NCBI GenBank assembly: GCA_947000775.1
Contig: CAMQGK010000341.1
Span: 10,207,501-10,271,500, forward strand
Length of the DNA: 64,000 nt
Direction: 5' to 3'
From: Pterois miles
Lineage: Eukaryota; Chordata; Actinopteri; Perciformes; Scorpaenidae
Under the pieces are notes generated by a model, which was not told the DNA's origin, ran no database searches, and worked only from the letters and a program-made list of their open reading frames with translations. Positions within the stretch are counted from its first letter, which is position 1, and every line of letters begins with the position of its first letter. The translations under genes were made by a program, and so were the position numbers. Of this stretch, positions 12,791-27,064 are shown piece by piece.

Positions 12791-15267
12791 AAACATAGGC
12801 CTTGATTTCTAGTGTGACAATAAACGCAATGAAAAAAAAATACACGCTCGGCCTCGTAACCCAACGCGAACCGTTCCCATCGCTAATAGAAACATATATT
12901 GTACCAAAGTAATATGATTTTATCGACACAGAAAGCTGTATTTTTGCACATAGTTCGGTAAAATTCTATTCTGTTTGAATGTATGTGAGACACAGGCGTC
13001 TTGTGTTGGAAAACGACACAGAAGCGGCAGAATGATCCCATCAGATCTTGAGCCGGCACATGTTGCCTGTACTATTTTAAGTACACAAAGCAAGCTGGGT
13101 TTTGTTAGGGACACACTGTTGGTTGCTGGGAGCTGCCTGGAATCGCTGGCGGGCAAGTTAAAAGGCCAGTTTATCAGCTTACTGTGACCCTTTGACCCTG
13201 ACGTTTTAAGATTTTGATGAATGCCTTTCCAATTACTTTTATTTCACAATGTGGTGATAATGTAGTCACACTAGAACATCCAGTTGTATAGCTTCTCTAC
13301 TGATGGTAACACTGTTTAGGATGTTGTGTAGTAAAAAGTCCTGCATTAACCAAGTCAAAGTTTGTGTTATTATCAAAATGTATGTAAAGCATGGACCATA
13401 GACAGGACCCTAATTTCAAGGTATGTGGAGGAAGTGATGTATGAATAGGTAGTAATGTTACACAAAGGCCAGGTACCAGGATGATGATGATGATGAAAAA
13501 TTTAAAATTAATAAAATTAAATGAATTGATTTAACCATATAATAGCCTGAAAAAGGTTAGGTAACAACAACATAAGAATACTGTTTGAAAATCAAAGATA
13601 GCATTTATCAACTTGCGTAAGAACGTAGCACTAGCAGACCACTAACTTAGATAAAAGATTAAATCAGCAGGGGGAGGTGCATAGAAACAGTTGTTTGCAG
13701 CTTGCATGATAAGTAACATGACCTGTTCTATCTATCTGTCCATCTGTCCCTCTTCTTCGCTCCATTTCAGTACAATGGATGGCGCTGTAAATGTCAAATT
13801 GCAATGTAGCAGTCAGTGGGAGTGGGTGACACTGACCAATATCATTTAGCTCATTTAAAAAAAAAAAAAAAAAAAAAAACACCAATACAATTCAGGCTTT
13901 TATTTCTAAAAATATTATATCAGACTCCAAAAGTCACCCGGATGTGGCACCACCCCTGGGGCCTGCCGCTTCCATGGCCTATGAAAAGAATCAAAGAGTT
14001 TATTATTATTACTGATGCAAATTGCAAAGTAGCATTTTACTGTTGCAGCTGCTTGAGGTGGAGCTAATTTTGACTATTTCTATAAAATGCTGCAACTAAT
14101 AATTATTGTCGTTAAAGATTTTTTGTCCATATTCTTAATGAGTGCACAAAGTACAATCTTAAAATTATTTTGTCCAACCCGGCTGCAATTATTTTAAGTG
14201 TAATTGTATTTAGTGTTCGGTAATTTTTTCTATGTTATAGATAATTATATCTATAACAGTGCGTAATATAATATTTTAGAAGCTCATCATATGTTTTGTA
14301 TGTAAAACCTTAAATTGCAATGAAACTAATACCTATAGCTGTCAAACAATTGGAGTAATAAGAGCAATATATCCCTCTCAAAAATATAGTCAAGAAGAAT
14401 TATGTAGAATTTGAGACCCTTAAATTTGTACTTGAGTAAATTTATTCCGTTACAGTCCACTATTGGTCTCTGTTGGTTGTGCTGCATTGAGCATCATGTA
14501 AAAATTATATATTTACAGAAGAGGGCAGAAAGACAGGTCAACAGATGGATTTTATGGCTGAATCTGCATCACAGAACCTTTTTATTTATTTGAATAATGT
14601 TGGAATAAAAGCACCACGGACCCAATCAAACCTCAAAATGTCCGCCAGCCGGGACTCTCTCTGGCTTGATCTGTATCAATCTGGACAGGCAGTGTGCACT
14701 CTTTTCTCTGTCAACATTATCCTGCCACCAAATCCCATATCCATCTGTGAATGGATGGCATGAGTTAAAGAGAAATTTATGGCAATTAAAAAGGTGATGA
14801 TGAAAGATGCTGAAATCTCATGTGTCTTAATATGGGATGTGTGTGTCACATGCACAAGGTTCCTATATGGCTGTTGGTGAAAGAGCAGCTTCACTATCGT
14901 CCGCTGGGGGATCAACAGCTGACATATAAGAGCGAAGTGCTCGGCAGCCATGCTTAACTGTTCTCCCCTCTGCCGTTTTCAGCAAACATCCACCTCACGA
15001 CTATACGGCCTCTTTCTCCTAATGTGAGAGCTGCACATCTTCAGACTTGTGTGCGCTTGTTCACACACTGCCTCACCCCCCTACCCCCACATTACAGACC
15101 TCATCCACTTAAGCACATTTCTGATTCTAGGCACTGTACAAGCTTTTTGCACTCTGCACACACACACACGCCCCAGATGTAAGTGAAACATTTACAGATC
15201 ACATGCGAATGCACACACAAGCATGAACACATATACACACACAGGAGCATAGTTACATCCACGTAGG

Positions 15268-15268
<1 letters not shown>

Positions 15269-15308
<40 letters not shown>
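15269..15308. repeat. (CA)n microsatellite
   Basis: An uninterrupted CA run of about 20 units, within a broader CA-rich stretch from 15,160. Confidence 0.97.
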
Positions 15309-15309
<1 letters not shown>

Positions 15310-15587
15310 CACATGCGGCAGACACACACCACAGAGACTTCCAGTCCCCTCCCCCCCCAAATGAATAGTCTGTTCTGACAATCCACAGGACAGCCGGAGC
15401 ATTGACGTCAGAGGCAGGCCCATGAAAATACAGGGTCCCTGGGGGGCTGAGGGAGTTATGCACATCTTCACAGCTTGGCTCGCAACTAGTTCAACAACCA
15501 ATGAGCATATTACTGCCTCTGTTTACTCTTATTGGAAAATGCAATAATGAAAAAAAAAGGAGTTTACACACATTTACACAAAGCCTG

Positions 15588-15652
15588 GCATGCGCAAATT
15601 TGCATGCGACTGCAATGCGGATCGTCTGAAAAGGTGACGTCAATTGACGTCA
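15588..15652. promoter_or_regulatory. Tandem CRE cluster with adjacent octamer motif
   Basis: Two perfect palindromic CREB/ATF sites, TGACGTCA, lie at 15,635-15,642 and 15,645-15,652, spaced exactly 10 bp, one helical turn. About 30 bp to the left are a POU octamer, ATTTGCAT (15,598-15,605), within the dyad GCAAATTTGC, and an NRF1-like CATGCGCA. The cluster lies inside the pde10a gene body between the two alternative starts. A cAMP-responsive enhancer or a third pde10a promoter is an inference. Confidence 0.5.
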
Positions 15653-16886
15653 TTGCACCGTGATCCATTAGGACAAATGTGAGATAGGTGCATAATTTAG
15701 GTTAATGGAAACGCCGCACATCGTCGCCTGCCCTCTCTCGTCTTAATAACTGCCGTTTTGAACAACTGCCGTAAGATTGTTGTATATTAGACGCACCCAG
15801 AGGAAAGGTTTGTTGCTCGCTCAGACGTCCTCACGGTCCCATGAGAGAAGATGACATCTTTGTTTACTGCTCAATGTTCTGAACCTCTTTCTGTTTTTCA
15901 TTTTCTTCTTCTAAGACATCATTAGGGCATCAGATTCATTCATTGTTCTCTCTCTTTCTCCTACTCTCATCTTTTCTTATATTGTCTCTGGCACATTATG
16001 TAACAAAGTTCATGCTTGTCTGTCTGTAACCACATACAGGATGTGCTGCTGTGGCAAAAAGAAATGATAGCACACAAATTCTTATTTAATATTTGTCGTA
16101 TCAGTAGAAAGCTCCATAGATTATTTGAGACAATGTTGGTGATACAGTTGAGGATCATTACATTAAAGGAATATGTATGTTCAGGTATCTGTTTAGATTT
16201 CACAAATGCAAGAAGAAGAAATGGCAGGGGATAATCATAACAATTAAATATTGTTATATTTTGAATAAAGTCATCATAAATAAGTACACAAAGTAGTTGA
16301 TGTCGCAAAATACACCAAGGTCTTCCATTATATTGCACAGGTTTTACACCGTGTATTTGGATTTTCACTCAAAATAAAAAATGAGATAACATATTCAAAA
16401 ATATTGTTGAATTTATCAGTGCACTCAGATTAAGAAAAGGCCATTGTCCTAATAATGTTTGCTGCATTTAGCCACCTAAATTCTATTAAAAATATCAGCA
16501 CTGTCAATAAATTGTTGTGATGTGAAAAGTCATCATATCAATTTGCTGTCACTGTTGTTTCTGGCAGAAAATGACTATCAAGACCAAAATGAAGAACAAA
16601 AGGACGCATGAATACAATGATGGGAAGACTTTTCAGACATTTCATGTCTCCTGAGATTATTCGTCACTCAACCTGTCTAGATTTATAATATATAACTGGT
16701 GTGATGTCACCACAATGCATCAAAGTCTTGGCTTTCATATACGGCCACTCACTTGGTGAGAAAGTCCACCCAGAGGCTTTTGGATGATCAAAATCATGAT
16801 CATGATCTTTATTGCTTGGTCAGTAGGATCTGATCTGGGTCCACTGTGAATATACAAGAAGTTTTAGCTTCTGTAATGCTTCTGAC

Positions 16887-17493
16887 TCATAGACTGTATA
16901 TAAGAAGTGGATGTATTCACAGTGACGTCACTCATTGGTTTGTGGACTACGATGTTGAAGCCTTGAGTTTATCATTTTGGCTGTTGCCATATTGGTTATT
17001 TGCAACCAGAGGTGGCACAAGAGAGTGGAGCTAAGTAATACCGAACACTAAATAAGCCATTTTTAGGTGACCAAAATGTTATAATTAACTTTCATGAAAT
17101 GAAAACACAGTGTAAAAGGGTTAAAGTTGTAAGTTGAATACACAGACAACTCCCAGACTAGACAACACTGTGGTAGTGGCCTGCCAATTATAAGGCAGCT
17201 ATACCCTAAAGCATACCCTGCTTTATGGTGTATTTGACTATAAACAGGACCATATTTTACTAAATGAACAACATGCTGTATTGAAGAAGACTGGAAACTA
17301 GCAATTGAGACCATAAACTCATGTTTACAATGTTTACTGAGGTAACAAATCAAGTGAGAAGTAGGCCCATTTTCTCATAGACTTCTATACAATCAGACTT
17401 CTTTTTGCTACCAGAGGAGTCGCCCCCTACATGTTCAAGTTTAAGGCACTTCTGCTTTGTCTTCACTTGTCAGACCCAGAGGTTACCCATTAA
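16887..17493. mobile_element. Dispersed teleost repeat (unnamed family)
   Basis: The block starts near ACTGTATATAAGAAGTGG and ends near TCAGACCCAGAGGTTACCC. It includes a CRE-like TGACGTCAC at 16,923-16,930 and the phrase CAACCAGAGGTGG. I recognise this combination as a common interspersed fish repeat but cannot name the family. It has no coding capacity. Confidence 0.55.
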
Positions 17494-18939
17494 TCTGAAA
17501 GGTGAGTAGAGCAAGTAGAGGTTGGTCTCAGTTGACCTGTATTTCATGTTCCCTGAAGTGAGAACATTTTTTTGGGTGGAACCAGATGATTTTGTGTTAA
17601 ACCAGATGATTCCTGGAGTCTTTTGATTGCCCAACAGAAGTTTTGATGGTTTCATCCAATTGCAATAAAGTTAAATCTGGATCCAAGCTGTCCGTGAGAT
17701 CCAAATGTACATGTTAAATACTCAGGCATTTATAAGTGATGCTCCACCCACGTTCCCTGTCCTAATGAGAAAATGGCCCAAATACCAAATTCTGTATAGT
17801 AGCTGCTTTGAGTTTGGTAGCTGGTGGGAGTCTGAGCTTGAGATACGGGCATCTTCTCAGTCAACATGTAGGCCTGTCACATGTACTGACTCTGGAGGAC
17901 TTCCTTCCACATGGGAAACATAGGGTCCAGTTCAATGGAACCATTAAAGACAGGATTTTTGTCGGCATTGTTGCATCAATGGAAGCACTGTGTAGATTAC
18001 ACAGCAGGGATTACATTTTGTGTCCCCAGAGGCCCAAGGGCAAGTGTCCACCAATAAAACTTGGCTCTTCAGCTGCCTGCATGTCCCTCCAAAAGAGGTG
18101 CAGTACTGGCTTGTCAACAGGAAATGGGCTGATCTGGGGAAGGTTGCCTTTTATGGACTCCCTGACAGTAACAGTGTGTTCAGGGAACCTGAGGAGGATG
18201 ATGGGCCTAACTCTCACTTGGGGTGGAGCTGGTTAAATGACTGATCTTATTTGAAACTCAGTCCTGGGGCAGGCAAAGGAAGCAGGCCTATTGCAAATCC
18301 AGCATCTCCAGTAATGACAAGTGTCTTACTAGGAGCTGTGTTGCCCTGACAGCAGGAGCATGAAGAGAGGCTGTCAGGACCCCCAGAATAACAGAGAATC
18401 TATCTACCAATGGTGCTCCAGAGTGTAAGGACAAGGAATGATGAAACAGCATGACTGATCAGTAGCCAGGATGCAGACTGACTAACTGGATAATCCAACC
18501 TAATTTGGTGCAGGCGATATACAGTAAATACCAGTCTAGATGTTTCATTAGTCTCCCTCTTAGACACATATTTGTTAAACTGATCTCTCTGAAAGACTAT
18601 AAGTCTGACATCTGATCAAAACCGTCAATGGTTCAGTCAGTCAAACCCAAGCAAAAAACAACAGCAATAACTTCACTTGCAAAATGACCACATGTCCACA
18701 TCTACTGTAACTTAAGCCAGTTTAAAAGGACTTTGTTGCTAACTCAAGTATTTTAGCACAAGTCCGGTAGATTCTCTACACTCGTCATTACACAATATAA
18801 TCCCTAGTATGGAGAACGATCATGCACCCTGCTCTAGCGACTCTTACTGGTTGGTCTTGGGACCCATACAGATTTGAAGATCTGGCCATCAGTTTAAATG
18901 TAACGCAAGGAATCTGTCTGTCTGTGTCCTCTGCATCTC

Positions 18940-19110
18940 TCAAGAACCACTCATCCGATTTACTTCTCATTTGACAGGTGTATTACAGGGGAACCAAGGA
19001 CTTGCAGTGTCGAAGTTGGTGCAAATTCAACATGCAACATGTTCAATATTAATAGACTGAATAAACAAGCGATAGCGCTCTGTGCAGCTGCGGGGGCGGA
19101 GCTTTAGGGC
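18940..19110. mobile_element. Fragment of a dispersed teleost repeat
   Basis: The words CATCCGATTTACTTCTCATT, AGGTGTATTACAGGGG and ACTTGCAGTGTCGA, in this order, form a recurrent intergenic fish repeat. The family is not named here. Ends are approximate. Confidence 0.5.
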
Positions 19111-20512
19111 TCTGCGGAGCATGTCAGCCACAGCGGGTCTTTATGGTTCACTTTTGCTGCTGGGTGCTGGATATACTAACGTTACAGCCTAAGTCTTCTT
19201 CACTTCCCATGAGTCAACGAGCAAGCAGTGGTTCTTGACAATGCTGCATGGTTAAAAAATAGATTTTCTTCTATAAAGGCTAGAATAAAAATAATTAAAG
19301 TAGAAATACTGTAACCTAGTAATTACTGTACTGTACAGCATGATTTATGGACATTTATCAACATGGGTATTCTTGTGCATGAAGAAGGTCACTCTAGACA
19401 GTGAAAAAAGTATCCAAACATCAGCAGCGTAGAGGTTTGTAAGGCAGCACTCGGAGCAGCAGAGCTTACTCTGACTGCAAAATGAAGCGTTTGTAAAGTC
19501 AGAGCACTGCCAGAATTCCTCTGCCTAAATTCACAGCATCAGACACACTGTTAGCAGACAATGTGGACAGCTGTGCTACAACGGTGGCTAAATGGTATCA
19601 TGCTAAATGGCGTATACAGTATAAAAATACATGTGTTATTCTTCTTATCAGGAGAGACTGATAAAAAATGTGAAATTTAATTTGTTTTTCAGTTTCCCCT
19701 CCTAAATTCGTATTTACACCTTTGAGATTGGATTATATTCTTTTAAGTTATTTAATTTTCAGTTGTTTTAGTTTATTAGTAAATTTGTAAATGAGACCTA
19801 GAGGGTTACATTTGATGTATTATCCCTCCCATCCTATTATCCCTTAAAGCTTGCTCACTACGTGATTGCACTTAACAGAAGTAACAGTGTGCAATTGGTG
19901 GACAAAATGTTATGACGTGGTCCATGCTGAACATATTTCATTGCACATTTCAACGGTTTTAATGCAGCAGACTGAAACAGTGGAAGCCGTCGTGTGCTCG
20001 TGTGCCACATGCTGACAAATGTAATGTGACCATATAACACCTCTAATGCACTCAGTGGCTTGCCGTGTTTTAGACCTCATCACACTGCACAATTAAATTC
20101 AAAAGGAGAAAGGATTAACATGGGGTAATATGGCAAGAATTAAATGAAAGAAATGTTGATAGGGTTTCTATTGATGCACGAGAGAAAACAGAGAAAGCAC
20201 AAAGTGCACAACGGTGCAGATATGTGATGTGGAGCTGTGTGGTGCGCTGCAGTAGGAGGGAGCTGCAGAAAGCACATGAATCAAAAAAAAAAAAAACATT
20301 TAAATGGGTGAGAAAAAAAACGTGATGAAAGAAGTGTGCGGGGGGAGGGAGGGGGGTGGTGCGTGTATCTGCGTCAGAGCTGGAGCCAATGAAGTCAGAG
20401 ATGGGGCAGACTCTAACAGGAGATGCTGTTACTGCCACTCACAGCACCCACCTGGGCCTCATGTCCTCTACGACGTCACAGAGCTGGCACACATTATGCC
20501 TGCCTGAACGTT

Positions 20513-20516
<4 letters not shown>

Positions 20517-20558
<42 letters not shown>
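20517..20558. repeat. (CA)n microsatellite
   Basis: About 21 uninterrupted CA/AC units. Confidence 0.97.
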
Positions 20559-20560
<2 letters not shown>

Positions 20561-21099
20561 TTAGATGTAATTTATGTGCATTAAACACATACAGTACCGC
20601 ACCATTCAATGACATTTAATAGTGCACCAACAGCCGTGTATTTCATTCCCTCCAACCACAATCATACAAATACAGTGCCTCAGAAAGGAGGAAGCTTTTT
20701 ACATGTTCTCACAAAGCAACAGCTTAGCATACATTATTCTTACATACAGCATTAAGCTAATGTTTATATATTTACGTAAATTCAGCGTATACTGTATCAT
20801 AGCTGATGAACTGAGTAACTAAATGGCTTTCTTGTGTCAGTATCAAAGGATACATTGCTAATAAACCATTATATGTTATATTTAATGCTATGTTATTATA
20901 GCTTTAAATAGCATTTAATAGCTCTGAAGTGTACTTAAACATTACGGGATTCATTTTTTTCTTTTTTGGTAATAAAATCCTAAAAATGCAAATAAACTAA
21001 ATAAACTAAATAAACAAATTTTCTTTCACAAAGTCAGAAATAAATTCAGAAAATATCTATTTAATATTTTTTTTCTCTCTGACGCACACACAGTCAAAT

Positions 21100-21201
<102 letters not shown>

Positions 21202-21848
21202 ATGCATCTCTCACACATGCAGATCCTGGTTATTTAGATTAGTGGACAGTGTTTCCTGTTGGCTCCACTTCTGACCCAGATTATCACATCTGTAATTCTA
21301 GAGGATGACTATGGTGATGATGATGAGCATGTGGTCAGAGGTCTGTGCAGGCGAAAGAAAAAAAAAAAAACAAACAGTGCTCATTTTGCTTTGCTGACGT
21401 CATTCGGCCATGTGAAACGCTTCACTGTGCAATCTTGTAAAACTGCATGCAAAACAGGTCAGATGTGTCTCCTCAGATGTGCACATGAGAGCGAGCACGT
21501 GTGATCACGTGTTGAGCACACTTATAAAAAAAAAAACCCACTCACAGACAGCTGCAAATATTGTCCTAACAGACTAAACTAAATTGAAAATGTAAAAACA
21601 CATTGTTTCATTTTATTCATTTTCAGAGAAATTTTGCTCTCCACCGCAGCTCTGCTGGCTGGCGTGATGATTTTTATCAACATGTGGGTTAAAACCTGGT
21701 TCAGATTTAGGGCTTTTCTGTGGCTCGCTGACACTATTAGAACAAGGACAGCAGCAGTTGCAGCTCTGCTAGCGAGACTCACATCCTATAGAGGTGAGGA
21801 CGTAAGGAGGAGACATGAGTCATGACCTCATCAGCTCCCCATCAAACC

Positions 21849-22056
21849 AGCGGTGGGATGTAAATGAATACTTCTACACCACTACAGTTTAGAGGAAAAT
21901 ATTATACATTATACTTTTTACTCTACTACATTACTAAATATATATAAATATATTACTAAATATAATCCATTAATACATTATAATAGATTACACTCCCCAG
22001 CAGTATCTAAAGTTGAAATTACATAATACTAAAAATATTATTATTTGCAAAAACCC

Positions 22057-22151
<95 letters not shown>

Positions 22152-22600
22152 GCTCATTTCACAAAAGAAAATTATGTATAAATATATATAAAATTATCAC
22201 AATCACAAACACACATTTATATATACACATATATAGTAAAAGTAAAAAATTGCTTTGTTTTTTAATTCAGAATATTTTAAAAGTATATATTATTTATTAT
22301 ATACAGTATATATGTTTATATAATGTATTAGTATATATATTATATACTGTATATATTAGGGTTTTTGCAAATAGTATTTTATATATATATACTACATACA
22401 TAAATGTGTGTGTGTGTTTGTGATTGCGATTGTGATAATTTTATACATATTTATACATAATTTTCTTTTGTGAAATGAACCTTTCTGCAAAATGAGTACC
22501 TTTGGTACTTTTAAGTATATCATGTTAATATTTCTGCATTTTTACTTATTTAAGATTGTAAATACAGGACTTTTACTTGTAACCGAGTACTTAAAAAATC
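21849..22600. mobile_element. Degenerate relative of the 2.5-kb MITE, expanded by TA repeats
   Basis: The left end CAGCGGTGGGATGTAAATGA and right-hand words such as TTTTACTTGTAACCGAGTACTT match the CAGnGGTGG MITE type seen at 2,540-2,896. The interior has been invaded by a TA microsatellite (22,059-22,149) and by rearranged inverted segments. The right terminal repeat is not intact, so the end is approximate. Confidence 0.55.
22024..22487. repeat. Rearranged AT-rich inverted repeat around a (TA)n tract
   Basis: Two segments each have an inverted partner. Segment A, containing TTTGCAAAAACCCTAAATAT (near 22,044), pairs with AGGGTTTTTGCAAATAGT (near 22,358). Segment B, containing TTTCACAAAAGAAAATTATG (near 22,157), pairs with CATAATTTTCTTTTGTGAAA (near 22,457). 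The order is A-(TA)n-B-A'-B', not the A-B-B'-A' of a simple hairpin. The TA run at 22,059-22,149 is about 45 units. Confidence 0.75.
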
Positions 22601-22995
22601 TACACTAAACTTTTATTAGACTCATCATATACCTACAGTTACATACATGAAAGCTGACCTCTGCATTTAACCCATCCTTAGCATTTAGAAGCAATGGGCT
22701 GCTGTCAAGCCTCCGGGGAGCAACTTCAGTGTTACACGATGCATGGCTGAGAAGCCAACAGCGTCCTGGTCCAGTGTAAGCCTTTTACCCACCAAACACA
22801 CAGATCACATCATTACTTACAGCTGGGTGATGTCACCCAGCCTGTCCGAGTGTATTTCTTGTGTGACGCTGTCCGGTGTGTATACAGCGAGGCGCTACTG
22901 ACTGAGTGTTTGACTCTGCTCCTTGTGCAAGCATTACACATGGACACACCAAGAGGAAATTATCTTTAACACCACAACACGACTCACATTTACAA

Positions 22996-23033
<38 letters not shown>

Positions 23034-25117
23034 TTATTTTTTTCACATTTTATAATTTTGGTACTCACCCTGTTTAATTTATCCTAAACCTGCCTGATGT
23101 GCTGTTAGGTCATAAGGACAAGAATAATTATTACTTCTAATTGCATTGTTGCATGAAAAAATAATGATCAAATATTTAGATAGTTTCTTTTACAAATTTT
23201 ATTATTTGTTGAGTTTCATTCAGTACTAAGAGCTTGGTGGGGATTAAAAAGCACATTGACTGATATACAAATAAAACTATGAAATATAGCTGACTTTATC
23301 CTTAATTTGTATGAGTTGATATGAGTAAATTTGGTGCTTCAGAAAAGAAACACTTTAAAAAAACAAATAAAAGAGAAAGCGCTCCATATTGAGCTGAAAG
23401 ACTTTGGGGAGTGGCTGGAGGGGACGAGCGGTAGCTGGCTGCCTGCAGCCCTCATCAGAAGCCAAACACAGTCAGTATGATCATAGGTGAGAAATATGGG
23501 TGCTGACGTACAGGCCCGTCAATCTCTCTGCATAGCAGACATCGGGAGAGGCCAAGACGGCCGAGCAGCCAGACGTCAGGTCTGCCTGTTTACTGATAAC
23601 AATCCAGACACAATCGATTCATGAAATAAACACACCTACGAACATACTTTAGCCTCATCTAACCCTTGCACGTACGGCGATTTGAAGCTATAGCCTTTTT
23701 TTTTTTTTAATTTATTGTAGTTTAGAATCCAGTTGTTCCATAATGAGAAGCCTTAACCTTATTCATCACTGCAGATTAAAACTGTAAACACTAAAAACAG
23801 TAATCTCAATGTTTAATTAACAACAATTATTCTACTGATTAAATAATAAAATGTACTTTTTTTTCTGCCTTCTGCTAGTTCACATAAAATGGTGCCATTG
23901 AAACCTCTTTTGACATTAAAGGATCATATAAATCTATCATTTTGTGGAACCTTTTAAAAGTGATTAGCAAGTCAACAAATAATAATTATTTTAAAGAGAA
24001 GAGATATGTTTATGCAGAGTTATGGTTGTCTGCTCCATGGTGAATTTCATGGTGGACGCTGCTCCCTGTATTTCATCTTTATACTTTAGCCCCACCTAGT
24101 GTCCGTCTGTCTGAGGACACTAAACAGCTAATAGCTATTGTCAAATTATAGAGAGGGCAAAGGTCAACATTTGGTATAAATGAAAAAAATGTAATAAGTG
24201 TGATGAAATGAAGATATTTTATCCTTTAATCCTAAACTATCTGTGAACTATTGTGACCTGCAATACACATTAAGACCACTAAGTGGTATTCTTGTAATAG
24301 TTGAGCTTGTTCCAAACAGCTACGGCCCTCACAGACTGACGCTGCGTTGTTTCCAGAGACATTATGCGATGAGAATATTCATGAGGATATGCAAGTGTTT
24401 GAATGTGCGTGAAGTTGCATGTGGTTTACACACTAAGTGCTCTGTGGCGTCATGAGAGTGCTGCACTTGCTTGTCTTTCAGCATTGTGGGCACAAAGCCA
24501 AGCTAAAGACACACACATGGTGCACCGCTGGAAAGCCATGACGGTGTGTGATGCCGAGCTGCTCTTCACTTTAATGTATGAGGACAAACCAATCCACAAG
24601 ATCTGGAACTAGTCTGACTTCAAAATGAAAGAGAAACTCTAGCTGGCCTTGACTGCGTCGATCCTCTGTCTCACAGGAACAAGGTCTTTTTGTTCCTGTG
24701 GGTGGAGGCCATTTTTTAAAAGTTCTTCTTAACGTATTGTCAGCGAGGTGGGAGCATTATTATTGTTACTGTGGAGAAGATCTATGACAACTGCTTGCTC
24801 TAATGGGTCTGATGCAGGAAAACAAAGATGACACAGTCAAATTGTTATGCTTCCACCCATCGTATAAACTCCGCGCTGTGTGAAGTGAAGCAGCACAAAT
24901 CAGTATCTTTATATTAACAATGGATCAGAGCATTTGTAATGTCAAAAGTGTCGCTCATACATATCACCCCACTATGCAATTCTCTGCAGCCCACTTAAGC
25001 ATTTTAGTGTCTATCAGCTCATTGTCTTGATTTTGCGACTCACAGCTTTACTATTTAGGTTCACTCTCACCGCTCTCATCAGAGCTGTTTTCTACAGCAG
25101 CGTATTGCTGCCATGCC

Positions 25118-25470
25118 TGTAGGACTGGGCAATACGTCCAAGATCTTCTATCATGATATAAATCTTTTCATCTCTTTGTAACAATATATATCATGATATA
25201 GCATGTTTTGTGTTTATTCCATAAATAGTCTGTATGAAATAATCACATGGTAAAGCTTATTTTTGTATACTCCTGTGTGAATTAAATTATTGACTAATGA
25301 ATTAATTAGTTAATTGACTAATTACCTATGAAGTAACACTTTAAAGTGAAATTATAGAGAAAAAAGAAATAAATACTAGCCTAGTATTGCGATTGAAACA
25401 ATATAGAACAAATATTTACTGTGATACTGTGATATTTTTATTTAATATTGCCATATTGGCCAGCCCTGCA
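25118..25470. mobile_element. MITE-like element with GGGCAATA terminal inverted repeats
   Basis: The left end TGTAGGACTGGGCAATA and right end TATTGGCCAGCCCTGCA are imperfect inverted repeats. The interior carries ATCATGATATA words characteristic of a widespread fish non-autonomous DNA transposon. No ORF is present. A target-site duplication is not clear. Confidence 0.6.
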
Positions 25471-27064
25471 CAGCAGAAAAAGAACGGCTCAGTATCACAT
25501 TACTGTGAAAAGTCTATTCTTATAACAAGATATTTTTCACATTATAATGAGATAATTTCACATTACTATGACATACAAACGAATACCATTATAACAAGAA
25601 ACTTTTCTGACATGAACAGCAAAAAGCTCAGATAAAGACAAAGTTGGAGACCAGCTGGTGAAGCATTTAACTACTAAAGAATTGGTGGAGACCAAAATAG
25701 AGCAAAAATGATAGACTATATTGGACTTACATTCATTAGGTTGACTCCAAATGAATGTTAATATTGCTGTGCATCTGCAGTAAATATTAACCTGTTTGCT
25801 CCATGTTCGCCAAAACAGTTTAATACGGTGATGGATCAATGTTGTGTTTACAGGTTGCACCCAATAATGCTGCAATGAATTAGCCAGGCAGTTTACGGTG
25901 GTTATGAACAAAGTCACATCTTATTGTTTCACTACTTATAGGTAGGACTTTATCTAAAAAAACAACTACTACTGGATATCTCTATATTCCTTAATATTTC
26001 CAGTATGTTAGTGTGCATAGAAGCAGAGTGTCTAGTCCATATTCCTACACCAGATCAGTGAGAAAAAAACAAATTATCAGTACATACAGCCGTCACAGTT
26101 CATACATAGCTTACTGGTCACTCACAAAGCTGAAGGCCTGGTGCCCAGCTGTGGTGGTGGTTGGTGGAGCAGGGGTCTGGAGGGGGCACCCAGGAGTGGC
26201 CCTGTAATCGACAGGTCCAGGCTGCACGCACTGAGAGGCAAGACAAAAAACGCTTTGTGGTCCTGATATGAATCTCAATGCCCCTGTCTCTACACCTCCC
26301 CTTCTGGCCTCGCTGGGGATATCTGAGCGAACAAAAACGATCTCCATGAGAAAATACGAGCTCGAGCCCTCAGAGGCGACAGTGAATGGAGCAGCAACGG
26401 TAGCAGCACCATAGTGACTGCTTTTCAGATTTGGGTCATGATGCACAAATATACCATGGCTTTATTGTGTTTCTGTGTTTTTTTTTGTAACAACGGCCAT
26501 TTAGTTTGGATAAACAACTGCATCACAATACCGTTCAGTTATGCACTACTGCTTGATTTTTAGTAAGAAGTTACAGTATATTCTCTGGTTCCTTCATAAA
26601 TCCCTCCTTAGTGTACATTTGCTATGACAGCGTGCCGTACAGCATAGCGCTGCCATCCTGCATCAAAGCATGCAGACTCTCCAGTGGGAGGGGTTCAGTG
26701 GGTGTATGTGCCCCCTAAGTAGTCACAGATGCCTGGCACAGTCGGGGAAGGAAGCGCCCGGCTCTCCTTCCGTGTTAGGCAAGGGAAACTCTCATTTGGG
26801 CATGGACCCAAAAGGATACAGAGCCAAAGACTGTGATGCAAACAGCTCACATCTTCAGTGAAAACAAACAAGTCTGCAGGCCTGAGGAAGCCATAATGTT
26901 TATCGTAAATCCTGCACTGCATCTAGAAGTTTATATCGATGTCTTATAGGGTTAGTTCGGATTCACAAAAGTTATACAGTAACACAAAAAACTAACCAAT
27001 TGAGACAGCGGTAGACCAGCATCTCACATGTTATGCGAGGTAAAATTACTGTTTCAAAGCCCTG

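Noticed and set aside
15101..15501. Two minus frames of 120 and 82 codons
   Set aside because: Both are driven by the CA microsatellite translated on the minus strand.
17808..18236. 142-codon plus frame with an overlapping minus frame
   Set aside because: No recognisable motif, long frames on both strands and no splice support. Possibly a decayed transposon but not demonstrable by eye.
22013..22423. 136-codon frame of repeated Tyr-Ile
   Set aside because: It is a translation of the TA microsatellite and its inverted flanks, not a gene.
26111..26446. 111-codon minus frame considered as a missing pde10a exon
   Set aside because: A short segment with a plausible acceptor exists but no similarity to PDE10A and no matching exit phase could be shown.
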